DNA from: Candidatus Ozemibacter sibiricus
Lineage (GTDB): Bacteria > Muiribacteriota > Ozemobacteria > Ozemobacterales > Ozemobacteraceae
Direction: 5' to 3'
Assembly (NCBI GenBank): GCA_003327425.1
Contig: QOQW01000016.1
Location: 62,001-126,000, forward strand
DNA length: 64,000 nt
The notes beneath the pieces were generated by a model. The model ran no database searches and was not told the DNA's origin. It worked only from the letters and a program-made list of their open reading frames with translations. Below are positions 32,811 to 42,521 of this stretch, piece after piece. Made by a program: the position numbers and the translations under genes. The stretch's first letter is position 1; every line of letters starts with the position of its first letter.

Positions 32811-34271
32811 ATGAGTCGTCGTCCCACCCCCTTCTTCTTTTGGCTGTTCGCCGTTCTTCTCGCGTTGGCTGGTTCTCCGGTTTTTGCCGCCAAGACGTTG
32901 GTGCGCCTGGAGGGCCTGACCCCGGCGCAGATGCAAGAGTACCACCGCCAGGGGTACGATATCGCCCGTTACGGCAAGGATTTCCTCGAGGTCGTGCTCG
33001 AGGTGGCTGAAGTGCGGGCGTTCACCAAAAGAGGGCTGCGCGTGACCCCGGTCATCCCTGATCTCGACCGCTACATCGCCGAGGTTCGCGCCGCCGAGAC
33101 AGCCGAGGCCAAATATTACACGTATCAGACCATGTACGAGACCATGCAGACCTGGGTCGAAAAATATCCCAAGATCTGCCGGCTCGAGTCGATCGGCAAG
33201 ACCTTCGAGAATCGCGACATCTGGGCCCTGAAGATCAGCGACCACCCGCAGGTCGATGAGAAAGAGCCCGCCGTGCTCATCATGGGGGCCCATCACGCCC
33301 GTGAATGGATCTCGACCGAGGTGCCAATGGCTACGGCCAAAGCCCTTCTTGAAGGGTACGGTCAGGACGAACGCCTGACCCGCCTGGTCAACGAGCGCGA
33401 GATCTGGTTCGTTCCCATGGTCAACCCTGATGGCATGACCTACAGCCAGACCGTGAACCGGTACTGGCGCAAGAATCGTCGCAAGAATGCCGACGGCAGC
33501 TTCGGGGTCGACCCCAATCGCAACTACGGTTATAAATGGGGGGTGGCGGGGGCGAGCACCTCGCCCAGCGCCGATACCTATCAGGGGCCCAGCCCCTTCA
33601 GCGAGCTGGAAACCCAGGCCATTCGCGACCTGGCCGCGCGCGAGAAATTCTCCGCCGATATCTCCTTCCACAGCTATTCCGAATTGATCCTCTACCCCTG
33701 GAGCTGGACCAACAAAGAGAAATGCGAGCACGATGCCATCTTCGCCAAATTCGGCAAGGAGATGGCCGCCTTCAACCGCTATACCTCGCAGCAGAGCTCC
33801 GACCTCTATCCGTCGGGTGGCGATACCGACGACTACCTCTACGCCACCCACAAGTCGCTGTCCTTCACCTTCGAGCTGGCCACCACGTTCATTCCGACGC
33901 CTGACAAGATCGCCCCGATCTGCGCCCAGAACGTCCCGGCCGTTCTTCATCTGATCGAGAAGGCTGGCACCTATGGCTTGGTGACCCCCGTCGGGGAAGA
34001 CCTCATCGCCGATCTCGACACCCCCTCGGCCGTGGCCGCCCTGGTCGATCTGACCCCGTTCGCCAGCCAGAACGACGTGGCCGCCCGGCTGCGCCGGCTC
34101 GAGGTCGAGCTGGCTCGCCGGCTGGTGGCTGATCAGGCCGCCGGGCGCACCGCCACCGCGGAGGCCCTGGCCCAGCTCCCCTCCGATCATCCGATGCGGC
34201 GAGCGATCGAGCGCGATGCCGCCCAGATGCTGGCATTCGCCACGGTGCATCGCGACACCGCCCGGCCGTAA
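32811..34271 (+). CDS. Secreted M14 zinc carboxypeptidase
   Basis: The 486-residue protein has a signal peptide (FFFWLFAVLLALAGSPVFA), a ~75-residue propeptide-like region and a carboxypeptidase A/T-type catalytic domain from about residue 100. Zinc ligands are His162 and Glu165 in GAHHAREW and His287 in ISFHSYSEL. Substrate Arg is in DPNRNYG (237) and the catalytic Glu355 in FTFELAT. Other family text is MVNPDGMTYSQ and RYWRKNRR. A helical C-terminal extension of ~100 residues follows. AAGGAG is 9 bases before ATG 32811, while the longer frame from 32709 would start within the promoter. It degrades peptides outside the cytoplasm. Confidence 0.94.
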   Translation: MSRRPTPFFFWLFAVLLALAGSPVFAAKTLVRLEGLTPAQMQEYHRQGYDIARYGKDFLEVVLEVAEVRAFTKRGLRVTPVIPDLDRYIAEVRAAETAEAKYYTYQTMYETMQTWVEKYPKICRLESIGKTFENRDIWALKISDHPQVDEKEPAVLIMGAHHAREWISTEVPMATAKALLEGYGQDERLTRLVNEREIWFVPMVNPDGMTYSQTVNRYWRKNRRKNADGSFGVDPNRNYGYKWGVAGASTSPSADTYQGPSPFSELETQAIRDLAAREKFSADISFHSYSELILYPWSWTNKEKCEHDAIFAKFGKEMAAFNRYTSQQSSDLYPSGGDTDDYLYATHKSLSFTFELATTFIPTPDKIAPICAQNVPAVLHLIEKAGTYGLVTPVGEDLIADLDTPSAVAALVDLTPFASQNDVAARLRRLEVELARRLVADQAAGRTATAEALAQLPSDHPMRRAIERDAAQMLAFATVHRDTARP

Positions 34272-34331
34272 GCTCGCGGTTCTTCCCTCCGGCCAGGTTC
34301 GGCCGGGGTGACCAGCCGTCAAGAATTTCCC

Positions 34332-34357
34332 AAGCTCGGCCCTTCGGGGCCGAGCTT
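34332..34357 (+). terminator. UUCG-capped hairpin after the carboxypeptidase gene
   Basis: AAGCTCGGCCC pairs perfectly with GGGCCGAGCTT around TTCG (C-UUCG-G, a very stable tetraloop). It lies 61 bases after the stop. Few T follow, so it may terminate weakly or protect the 3' end. Confidence 0.6.
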
Positions 34358-34437
34358 CGTGTTGGTGAGGGGGGCAGCCGCTCGACCAGTCTCGAAGCGC
34401 AGATGTCGAGAGCAGGGCCCAGGGGGGTGAGGCGATT

Positions 34438-34446
34438 TGGTAGAAT
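34438..34446 (+). promoter_or_regulatory. Extended -10 promoter before the phospholipase C-like gene
   Basis: TGG followed by TAGAAT (34441-34446). No -35 match is visible. Initiation near 34453 gives a short leader containing AAAGGGGG before ATG 34479. Confidence 0.5.
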
Positions 34447-34478
34447 AGTACTACCTTCTGCTCAAAGGGGGATGAACC

Positions 34479-35873
34479 ATGCCACGCTTGCTCTTGAACC
34501 GCCACCACGGATTCGCCGTTCACCAGCGACCGGCCGGAAAGACAGCGACCAGCGTGCTGGTCCAGACTTCCGCCCAAGGCCTGGTTCTGTTTCTGTTGAG
34601 CACCTTGCTCTGGGCCCTGGCCCTGGCTCGCCCCCTCCCCGCCTGGGACCAACACCACACCTTCACTGGTCTGGTGGTCGAGGCCCTGCAAACCGACCTT
34701 CCCCTCCTGCGGCAGCCGGTGAAACCCATGCCGCTGTCGGCCTTCCTCAAACGGCACGCTCCCGGCTTGAAAACCTTGCTGGCCGATTTCTACACCTGGA
34801 AAAAGCAGGTGTACTCCTATCCGCAATGGTTGCTGACGCCTGAATCGGAAGCCTGGCTGTATTCCTCCGAAGCGGCGGGAAAGTTGACGGAAGCGCGGTT
34901 CAAAGAGTTGCTGGGCGTGCGATCGACCGCCTTCGGGAGCGTCGATGTCCCTTCCTCTTCCTATCCGACCTTCGCGCCTGCCGCCCGTTCCTTCGGGGCG
35001 TGGGTGCGCTATTTTTCGGATGAACCCGACTGGGGAATGGACCAGGGATTATTCGGCAAGGGCGATCCACGGTATACCGAGATCCCCTATGGCGATATCG
35101 ACAAGCTCTCTTCGCAAGCGCCCTTCCACATGTATTTCGGCAATGAGAATGCGATCACCTACGCCGCGCGGCCGTCCCTCAAGCAGAGCATGACGCTGCT
35201 GCGCTTCTCCCTGTTCCAGCGATTGGCCGCCTTCGCCCTGGCCCGGCACGAATGGTTCTGGGGCGCGCGCTTCCTGGGCTGCGCCCTGCACTACCTGCAA
35301 GATGTGGCCATGCCCTATCATGCCAGCGCGCTGCCCTACGCCACCGTTTTCACCTATCTCAAATATGCCGTGGTCAAAGACAAGCAGAAGTTCCTGGCCG
35401 ATAACATGCAACTCCTGTCCAATCGCCATTTCGCCTACGAGGCCTTCGCCTATCGCTTCCTGACCCTGGCGAAGGAGCGCATCGAGCGGATCCTGCCCGA
35501 GTTCGACGCCATCATCGGCCGCGCCAGGAACGCGGCGCTGGGTTCCTCGGCCGAGCCGGCCTCCGATGAGCAGTTCCTGGTCAGCATTTTCAAACGGGTG
35601 GCGAAGGCGGCATACAAGCACGCCCGCCCCGTCGACAAGGTGATCGGCAAGACCTTCGAGCCCCGGCTGGTCAAAGATCCGACCTTCGATCCCGCTTCCA
35701 ACGAAGAATTCAAGGTCGAGACCTGGCTCACCGAGGCCTTGCTCGATGATTGGGTCGCCGGGAAGCGGTTTCCGCAGAAAGCCCTGTTCGATGAATTCCG
35801 GCCCGACCTCATCCGGACGCTCGAAGCCAGCACCATCCTGCTGACTCGCCTGCTCGCCCCGGTCAAATGGTGA
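34479..35873 (+). CDS. Exported zinc-dependent phospholipase C-like protein
   Basis: 464 residues. A long signal region (hydrophobic LVLFLLSTLLWALALA, residues ~35-50) ends ARPLPA before Trp56, so the mature protein would begin WDQHHTF. Zinc-dependent phospholipases C also begin with Trp, whose amino group binds zinc. The second hallmark is ALHYLQDVAMPYHAS (about residues 269-283), the HxxxD...H cluster shared by PLC and S1/P1 nucleases. The length exceeds the ~250-residue bacterial PLC core, with a helical C-terminal extension. The start follows AAAGGGGG. Phospholipid or nucleotide substrate is undecided. Confidence 0.72.
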   Translation: MPRLLLNRHHGFAVHQRPAGKTATSVLVQTSAQGLVLFLLSTLLWALALARPLPAWDQHHTFTGLVVEALQTDLPLLRQPVKPMPLSAFLKRHAPGLKTLLADFYTWKKQVYSYPQWLLTPESEAWLYSSEAAGKLTEARFKELLGVRSTAFGSVDVPSSSYPTFAPAARSFGAWVRYFSDEPDWGMDQGLFGKGDPRYTEIPYGDIDKLSSQAPFHMYFGNENAITYAARPSLKQSMTLLRFSLFQRLAAFALARHEWFWGARFLGCALHYLQDVAMPYHASALPYATVFTYLKYAVVKDKQKFLADNMQLLSNRHFAYEAFAYRFLTLAKERIERILPEFDAIIGRARNAALGSSAEPASDEQFLVSIFKRVAKAAYKHARPVDKVIGKTFEPRLVKDPTFDPASNEEFKVETWLTEALLDDWVAGKRFPQKALFDEFRPDLIRTLEASTILLTRLLAPVKW

Positions 35874-35907
35874 TGGCGAGCCGCTGGTAAGCCGCTGTTG
35901 TTGAACC

Positions 35908-35950
35908 GCGGCGGCGCCGACCAGGCCGGTCGGCGCCGCCGCTTCTTCCT
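35908..35950. terminator. Strong terminator between convergent genes
   Basis: A perfect 15-bp stem (35908-35922 with 35928-35942, core GGCGCCGACC) and 5-base loop AGGCC are followed by TTCTTCCTC on the plus strand. It fits termination of the phospholipase C-like gene and may also stop the minus-strand cyclase transcript. Confidence 0.8.
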
Positions 35951-35976
35951 CAGAAGCTGGCTGGCCGCCGAGGGGG

Positions 35977-38900
35977 TCAGGCCAGAAGGTCGGGGGCGTT
36001 CAACCGGTAGGCGGTGACGGAGCGGGTCTTGCCCTTGATGGGCGGCAGCTCGAGCGGCACCAGCCGGTCGGCGAGGGCACGGTCGGGCGAGGTTCTGAGC
36101 AGCTCGTAGGTGCGGGCCTCCAGCACGACGCCGCCGCTGGCCCCCTGACTGTCGGGCAGGACGCCGCCGCCGGCGGACAGGCGCAGCGCCAGATCGCCGA
36201 GGCGCGAAGCCAGGTTGACGGTGTCGCCGATGACCGTGTATTCGAGGCGCACGTCGGGCGTGCCCATGATGCCGGCCAGCACCGGGCCGGTAACGACGCC
36301 CACGCCCAACGGGAGGTCGAGATCGCCCCGGATCCGAGCCATGGCTGCGCGCATGGTGGTGGCCGCCCGGGCCGCCGCGGCCGCCGCGGCCGCCGGGCCT
36401 CCCAGCCGGTCGGGATGGAAGACCGCCAGGATCTTGTCCCCGATGAACTTGTCGATGTCGCCGCCCGCTTCGCGGATGAGGCGGGCCATCGTTTCGAGGA
36501 AGCGATTGAGGCGGGGCACCAGGGTGACCGGATCTTCCGTCGCCAGCAGGTGCTTGAAGCCGGCCAGGCCGGCGAAGAGCACGGTGACTTCGAGGTGCTC
36601 GCCGGCGAGCGCGCGGCGGCCCCGCTCGTCGTCCGCCGCCGCCACGCGCACGGATTCCGAGACGAATCGGCTCAGCAGCCGGCCTTGTTCGACGCCGCTC
36701 GCGACGCGATTGAAGGCCTCGGCCAGCCGACCGAACTCGCCGCCGCGATCGACGGGCAGGCGGGCGGTGAAATCCTGCGCCAGGATGCGCGCGGCGGCGC
36801 CGGCCAGAGCCAGCACCGGCTCGAGGAACCGGCGGGCGATCCGCATGGCCAGCAGCAGGGTGAGCAGGAGCACGGCAGCCAGTCCCAGGCGGCGATGGAT
36901 GGCCCCCCCCTCGAGGCTGGCGCGGCGCTGGCCGATGGGCAGCTCGCCGATCAGGACGCGATCGTGGCGGTTGGCCCCGCGGTGCGCCAGGGTCAGCTTC
37001 GCGTCCTGTGCCTGGCCTTCCTCCCAGAAGGCCGGAAATCCGGACGATTCGGCCAGGTGACCGAGGGTCGACCAGGGCAGCGGGGTCATCGCGGGGTCCA
37101 TGTCATAACTGGGAGGGAAATCGGCATCGCCATCGTTACGGGGCATCCAGAAGGGCGGGCGATGCCACAGGCCAGGCGCTCGGGGTTCGAGCATGCCGAC
37201 CAGTCGGCAGGGCGCCGCCGGGGCGGCCAGGGTTTCGGCCCAGCCGGCCAGATGCTGGAAATCGGCGAATTCGCTGTTCAATCGCGCCTGGACTCCGTAC
37301 CGCGGGGTGCCGCGCTCCCAGAGGTTGAATCGCAGGAATTCATCCTGGCGCATGCCCGAAGCGAACGAGGAGACGGCGCGCGGCGCATGGAGCATGGCGG
37401 CCAGCACGTTGGGCGACATGATGCTGCTCAGGAAATCGCGGAACTCGTCGATGCCCACCGACATCAGCAGGTCGGAGCGGTCGTTCGTCGACAGGTTCGG
37501 ATTCAAGGTGCGCAATGACAGCCGGTGCATGGTGCTGAAAAATTTCACCAACGGCTCGGCCTGCCCGCGAGCGCGGTGGTAGACGAGATTCAGCCGGCCC
37601 GGGCCGATCACGAAGGCCTGGCTGAGCGGGAGGCCGCGTCGCATGTTCTGGCGATCGAGAGCGAACAAGACGGTGTCGAACGTCCGCTGGTCTTCGCGAT
37701 TGGAAGCCTGCTCGAGGCGGTGGAGCACCTGGCGCAGGTCGGGGTGGCGGAAGATGCGTTCCATGCCGGAAATCAGCCAGGCCAGGTAGAGGTCGCGCGT
37801 CTCGCTGATCGCCTTCATGGTGCGCTGCAGGCGTCCGACCTGATCGGTTTCCAGGCGGAGGCGGGCTTCGGCGAACGATCGCTCCATGAACAGGCTGCCC
37901 AGGGCCAGCACGGGCAGGATGGCGCTGACGAACACGACCGGCAGGCGGGTGGTCAGCGAACGGGCGAAGGTGCCCTTGCCCAGCATCAGCGCGGTGGTCA
38001 GCGCGACGCCGGTGCCGATCCAGAGCAGGGCGGCGACGGCCACTCCCCAGGACGGGATGATGGCCGGGCCTTCGGCAAGGCCGGTGGTTGGCCGGGCGAG
38101 CCAGACCTCATATTCCCGGTCGAGCACGATCCGGCCTCTGATCACACCGAACCCGGGGACGGCGAACGGCTCGCCCAGGCGGTGATCGGCCGCGCCCAGA
38201 GCCTGGCTCAGGGCGGGGTAGCGCAGGAACGTGGGATGGACGAGGTGTTCGAGGGCATCCCCGTCGAGGGGGCGGATCGCGGCCGTGATGCCCAGTCCGT
38301 CGAGATTGCGGAGGGCCGCCTTCAGCGCGAAATCGGCCGAGAGGTCGTCGGGGTGGATGAAGAGAAGCACGCCGCCGAAGGTGTGGGCGAACGAATGGAG
38401 CCGCGTGGCGGTGGGAAAATACCTGGGATGATTCTCGGGCAGTCCGGTCAGGGGCTGCGACTGCACGAGCGGGGCGACCAGGGCCAGGCGGGGCCGCCCA
38501 CCCAGACGAGGGATGGTGGTCAGCGCCTGGATGGCGCTGCGCATCAAGGCGACGAAGGATTTGAGGCCCAGCTGGGTTTCGAGAAAGACGACCTGGCTTT
38601 TGGGCAGGTGTGGCGTGACATGCCAGAGGCCGGCCATGCAGAGGATGTAGAGGTCGAGGGGGTTGACCGGGTCCAGATCGATGACGGCTCCCCCCGAGGC
38701 GACGAGGGTGAAGCCTTCGCTGGCCAGCCGGTCATCGCGGAAGAACGGAGCATGCCGGAACAGGAACCAGGAGGTGCGTGGCAGCAGGCTCTGCAGGTCG
38801 CGCATCTTGCGCGGCAGGCGTTCGAGCAGATCGGACGCGAGGGCCGCGCCGGTCGCTTCGCCACGGATGAGGTCGTGCAGCAGGCGGTTGATCAGGAGGG

Positions 38901-41900
38901 AGCCCTGCACCTGGGCATCGATCGAGCGCTCGAACAAGGCCAGGTCGTCCTGGAGCCGGTGCGCCAAGGTGGCCTGCTGGCGCGCGGCGGCCCAGCGGTC
39001 GAAGAGATGCCACAGGCCATAGCCCAGCACAAGAGGGAACAACCACAGCCCCAAACCGGCCGCCAGAACGAAGCGGGAAGGGGCGCGAGGGGTGGCCTGG
39101 TCAGCGGCGGCCGGCGCAGGGGCGGAGGCGGAGCGGGGGCCGGCGGCCGGGCGGGGGGGCATCGGATCGGCGAGCGTGGGGCCGGGGGGCGCGGTTGGGG
39201 AGGGCGTCGGGCCAGGGGCTGGCGAGGCAGGAGCCCCCAGAGGGGCGGAGGTGGCTGGGGTGGGGCCGCCAGCCGAGGAAGAGGAGCTGGCCGGCGCCCG
39301 GCCGCCTTCTCCCGGCGGGGCGGGGGGCGGGGTGGACGGCGATGAGGCGGGCGGGACGCTGGTCGGCGGGTCGGTGGGGCCGTCGGCCAGTTCCCAGACC
39401 TCGCCAACCGAAGGGTCGGTCAGGGGCAGGAAGGTGAAGCCCGGCCCGGCCTGCGCGCGCACGGCCGGCGAGCAGACCACCTTCAGGGCGCGCCCGCCCT
39501 TGGAGGCGGCTTCCAGGTCGGCGGCATGCTTGAACGGTTCTCCCAGCACGGTGAAATCGAGGCGATGCTGGCGATCGCCGGTGACGCCGGTGACGACCGG
39601 CCCGACCTCGATGCCGATGCCGATCTGGTAGGTGAACTCGCCGGCCGCCTGCCGCTCGCGGTTGAAGGCCTGGTGCGCGGCCATCATGGCGCGGGCGGCG
39701 CTCAGGGCGCGATCGACCATGGAGGCGCCGCTGTCGGAGGGGAAGAAGACCGCCTGGATGGCATCGCCGATGAAGCGGTCGATCACCCCGCCGTGCTGGC
39801 GCAGGATGGTGGTCATGATCTGCAGGTGGCGATTGATGAGCGCGAACATGCGATCGGGAGGGTACGTCTCGGACAGCGTGGTGAAGCTGCGCACATCGCT
39901 CACCAGCAGCACCAGCTCGCGGGCGGTCGGGCGGGCCGCCTGCTCCAGATCGCCGTGCGCCACCACTTCGAGCACCTGGGGGGCGACGAAGCGGCTCATG
40001 GCCTGTCGTTCCTGCAGCCATCGCGCCATGCGGTCGAGGGTGCGGCCGGTGGTGCCCAGCTCGTCGTCGCGGGGCTCGGCGATGCGGACCTCGAGGTCGA
40101 ACCGCTCGGCGGCCACCACCTGCAAGCCGTCGATCATGCGGACGATCGGACGGGCCAGCCAGCGTTCGAGGCCGACGCCGCCCAGCAGCACCAGGCCCAG
40201 GATCGCCAGCAGGGCGAGGCCGCTGCGCCTGGCTTCCTGGGCGAGTTCCTCGCGCAAGGGCCGCAGCGAGGCGGTGGCGCCCAGCAGAATGCCGGGCAGG
40301 CGGCGGCTGGGGAAGGCGATCAAGAGACGATCTTCGAGCCGGTCGACGACGGTGCCGGTCCGCAGCTGGCGGGCGATCTGGCCCAGGGTGGCGTCGCGCG
40401 GCGGGCCGGCGATGGCCTGCCACCCTTCGTGGCGGCGGCGGAACGCGAAGAAGCGGGCCCCGCGGTCGTCGGGCTCGGCGGCGTTCTGGCGGTCGATGGC
40501 TTCGCGCAGGTACTGGTCGAGCTGGGTGTCCATGTTCCAGAGGATGAAGATGGCCCATCGCGGCTGGCCCTCCAGCTCGATCAGATTGAAATAGCGCAGG
40601 GTGTGGCGTTCGCCCAGGGAGATGGCGGCCACGACGTCGGGCACCGGCAGCAGATCCTGGTTCGTTGAGAACAGGCCCAGGCCCCCGATGGCGGCGGCGG
40701 TCGACAGCTTGCGCGGACCGATCGCCGGCGGCGTCGAGGGGGCGGTCGAGGGGGCGGTCGAGGTGGTGGTCGTCGTGGCGAACGTGCGCAGCACCTCGTT
40801 GGCGATGGCGTGATGGAAGCCCGTCAGGGTCCTGGTCTGGTTGGGGCCCAGCCGGTGGTGGGGCGGAAAGGCCGCATAGCAGCGGTGCTGGTCGACCAGC
40901 AGGATGCCGATGACATCCATGTCGGCGTCGCGGCAGCGGCGGAGGAGGTCGTCGGCCTGGCGCTGTCCGGTGGCATCGCCCTGGGAGGCGGGCAGGGTTT
41001 CTACCTCCTTGAGCCGGGCGAGCAGCTCGGGAGAATGGGCCAGCGTACGGCAGAGCGTCTGGTAGCGCAGGGTCAGCCGGGAACTGCCGGTCTCGAGGTC
41101 GAGGAGGCGCCGTTCCAGGCGTCGCGTCAATTGGAATTCCCGATTGCTGGTCAGATGGAGGCTGAATTGCTCCCCGGTGGCGATGATCAAGGCCATCGGG
41201 GTGGCGGCGAGGCCGACGAACCACCACTGCAATTCCTGGCGGACGCCGAGGGCGGGCCACGAACGGCCCAGGCCGCGGCGCAGGAGGAGGAAGCCCCAGG
41301 CCAGACCCAGGCACGCGCCATAGAGGCGGGCCAGGCGGGTGGTCCAGAGCGGGCGTTCGGCCGGGGCCGGCCCGACCAGGACTGGCAGATGCGCCATCCA
41401 GATCGAGGGGACGCCGGCCAGGCCCCACCAGCCGTCGGCCTCGACCACCTCGATGGTGGCTTCGGCGGGCAGGCGGGTGCGGCCGACCTGCCGGTCGGGC
41501 GGGGGGGGGCGCTCGACCATGCGCCGCGCCAGCCCGCGAAGGAGGCGGCGCGCCGCCGGGCGGCGCAGCGCCGGATGCAGGACCGGGCGGGCGATGGCGG
41601 GGCGCGGGCCGGGGAGCGGGAGGAAGGCCGGCCAGATGGCTTCCCCGGCCCGCACTCGCTTCCAGGTATGCAATGTGGCGAGCAGCGGCAGGCGGATCTC
41701 ATCCTGGCGAACCGGCACGGCCAGCAGGAAGGCGCCATGGGGGCGCCCGCCGCGCCGCAGCAGGTTCCACACCACCAACTGCTGGCGGCCCTGCAGGATC
41801 GCATAGAACGCTCGCCCCCGCCAGGGCAGGGTGAACAGGTCGGGCACGCAGCCTTCCCCGAAGGTCGAACGCAACCGGGCCTCCCAGGTTGGCGTGAGGA

Positions 41901-42411
41901 GTTGATTGGGCAAGCCGTTCCATTCGCGCCCCACTTCTTCCAGGACGCGGGCGAGAATGAAGCGCAGGTTGGTGGAGAATCCTCGCCCGCTCATCAACAC
42001 CGCCGGCCGGGCCAGAGTGGGGTCGGGGAAGGAGGCGGCCCAGAGGGTCGCCCCGCGGCCGCCAGGCAGATAGGTGCGGGCAGCGGCTCGGCGCAGCGCG
42101 CGCTCGTTGCGGGCAGGCGTCGGGGCCGCCTCGCCGAGGGCGGCGCGCCATTCTTCCTGGAGCTGGCGTCCGGCCAGCTCGACCCAGGTCGGGTAGGCCG
42201 CTCGTTCTTGGAGGTGGTGAGCCAGCCGGGTCGCCCGGTCGGCCCACTCCCGCTTCTGCTCCTCGCGCTGCAAGGTGCGCAGGCCATCGGCCTCGATCTG
42301 CAGCACCAGCCAGGGCAGCACCGACAGCAGCAGGGGCAGCAGCCAGGCCGCCACCCGCCCGTCTTTTGCAGAGCCTGTCCTCTCCGTCACCGTGCCACCC
42401 TCGCGACGCAT
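35977..42411 (-). CDS. Giant two-module membrane nucleotide cyclase with complementary half-active sites
   Basis: 2144 residues in one frame, built as two like modules. Module 1 has predicted spans at ~22-37, 363-378, 396-412 and 731-748, a HAMP-like segment (~750-805) and class III cyclase domain 1 (~830-985). A Pro/Ala/Ser linker (~1011-1110) precedes module 2, with spans ~1113-1133, 1453-1475, 1490-1508 and 1842-1857, HAMP (~1859-1910) and cyclase domain 2 (~1938-2135). Domain 1 has both metal Asp (839 in VSDVRSF, 883 in FIGDAI), but the Asn/Arg positions read Lys961/Asp965. Domain 2 has Gly1948 for the first metal Asp but keeps Asp1992, Lys1988, Thr2059, Asn2066 and Arg2070. One composite site could form; Lys/Thr suggests ATP. 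GTG at 42390, after GAGGG, is an alternative start. Confidence 0.9.
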   Translation of the reverse strand: MRREGGTVTERTGSAKDGRVAAWLLPLLLSVLPWLVLQIEADGLRTLQREEQKREWADRATRLAHHLQERAAYPTWVELAGRQLQEEWRAALGEAAPTPARNERALRRAAARTYLPGGRGATLWAASFPDPTLARPAVLMSGRGFSTNLRFILARVLEEVGREWNGLPNQLLTPTWEARLRSTFGEGCVPDLFTLPWRGRAFYAILQGRQQLVVWNLLRRGGRPHGAFLLAVPVRQDEIRLPLLATLHTWKRVRAGEAIWPAFLPLPGPRPAIARPVLHPALRRPAARRLLRGLARRMVERPPPPDRQVGRTRLPAEATIEVVEADGWWGLAGVPSIWMAHLPVLVGPAPAERPLWTTRLARLYGACLGLAWGFLLLRRGLGRSWPALGVRQELQWWFVGLAATPMALIIATGEQFSLHLTSNREFQLTRRLERRLLDLETGSSRLTLRYQTLCRTLAHSPELLARLKEVETLPASQGDATGQRQADDLLRRCRDADMDVIGILLVDQHRCYAAFPPHHRLGPNQTRTLTGFHHAIANEVLRTFATTTTTSTAPSTAPSTPPAIGPRKLSTAAAIGGLGLFSTNQDLLPVPDVVAAISLGERHTLRYFNLIELEGQPRWAIFILWNMDTQLDQYLREAIDRQNAAEPDDRGARFFAFRRRHEGWQAIAGPPRDATLGQIARQLRTGTVVDRLEDRLLIAFPSRRLPGILLGATASLRPLREELAQEARRSGLALLAILGLVLLGGVGLERWLARPIVRMIDGLQVVAAERFDLEVRIAEPRDDELGTTGRTLDRMARWLQERQAMSRFVAPQVLEVVAHGDLEQAARPTARELVLLVSDVRSFTTLSETYPPDRMFALINRHLQIMTTILRQHGGVIDRFIGDAIQAVFFPSDSGASMVDRALSAARAMMAAHQAFNRERQAAGEFTYQIGIGIEVGPVVTGVTGDRQHRLDFTVLGEPFKHAADLEAASKGGRALKVVCSPAVRAQAGPGFTFLPLTDPSVGEVWELADGPTDPPTSVPPASSPSTPPPAPPGEGGRAPASSSSSAGGPTPATSAPLGAPASPAPGPTPSPTAPPGPTLADPMPPRPAAGPRSASAPAPAAADQATPRAPSRFVLAAGLGLWLFPLVLGYGLWHLFDRWAAARQQATLAHRLQDDLALFERSIDAQVQGSLLINRLLHDLIRGEATGAALASDLLERLPRKMRDLQSLLPRTSWFLFRHAPFFRDDRLASEGFTLVASGGAVIDLDPVNPLDLYILCMAGLWHVTPHLPKSQVVFLETQLGLKSFVALMRSAIQALTTIPRLGGRPRLALVAPLVQSQPLTGLPENHPRYFPTATRLHSFAHTFGGVLLFIHPDDLSADFALKAALRNLDGLGITAAIRPLDGDALEHLVHPTFLRYPALSQALGAADHRLGEPFAVPGFGVIRGRIVLDREYEVWLARPTTGLAEGPAIIPSWGVAVAALLWIGTGVALTTALMLGKGTFARSLTTRLPVVFVSAILPVLALGSLFMERSFAEARLRLETDQVGRLQRTMKAISETRDLYLAWLISGMERIFRHPDLRQVLHRLEQASNREDQRTFDTVLFALDRQNMRRGLPLSQAFVIGPGRLNLVYHRARGQAEPLVKFFSTMHRLSLRTLNPNLSTNDRSDLLMSVGIDEFRDFLSSIMSPNVLAAMLHAPRAVSSFASGMRQDEFLRFNLWERGTPRYGVQARLNSEFADFQHLAGWAETLAAPAAPCRLVGMLEPRAPGLWHRPPFWMPRNDGDADFPPSYDMDPAMTPLPWSTLGHLAESSGFPAFWEEGQAQDAKLTLAHRGANRHDRVLIGELPIGQRRASLEGGAIHRRLGLAAVLLLTLLLAMRIARRFLEPVLALAGAAARILAQDFTARLPVDRGGEFGRLAEAFNRVASGVEQGRLLSRFVSESVRVAAADDERGRRALAGEHLEVTVLFAGLAGFKHLLATEDPVTLVPRLNRFLETMARLIREAGGDIDKFIGDKILAVFHPDRLGGPAAAAAAAARAATTMRAAMARIRGDLDLPLGVGVVTGPVLAGIMGTPDVRLEYTVIGDTVNLASRLGDLALRLSAGGGVLPDSQGASGGVVLEARTYELLRTSPDRALADRLVPLELPPIKGKTRSVTAYRLNAPDLLA

Positions 42412-42521
42412 GATACACCGGACCGCGTCCGCTCACAAACGTCCCCAAAACGCTGATCTCGGCCGGCTTCCCTGGTTTCGCCACGAGGGTATCGGGGTTG
42501 GACTGGCCCTGCGGCTGCTCC

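Noticed and set aside
32550-34826. A 758-residue minus-strand open frame
   Set aside because: Antisense to the carboxypeptidase gene and its promoter; no domain recognised.
37525-39345. A 606-residue plus-strand open frame
   Set aside because: Antisense to the giant cyclase, Gln/Gly/Arg-rich without domains; shadow frame.
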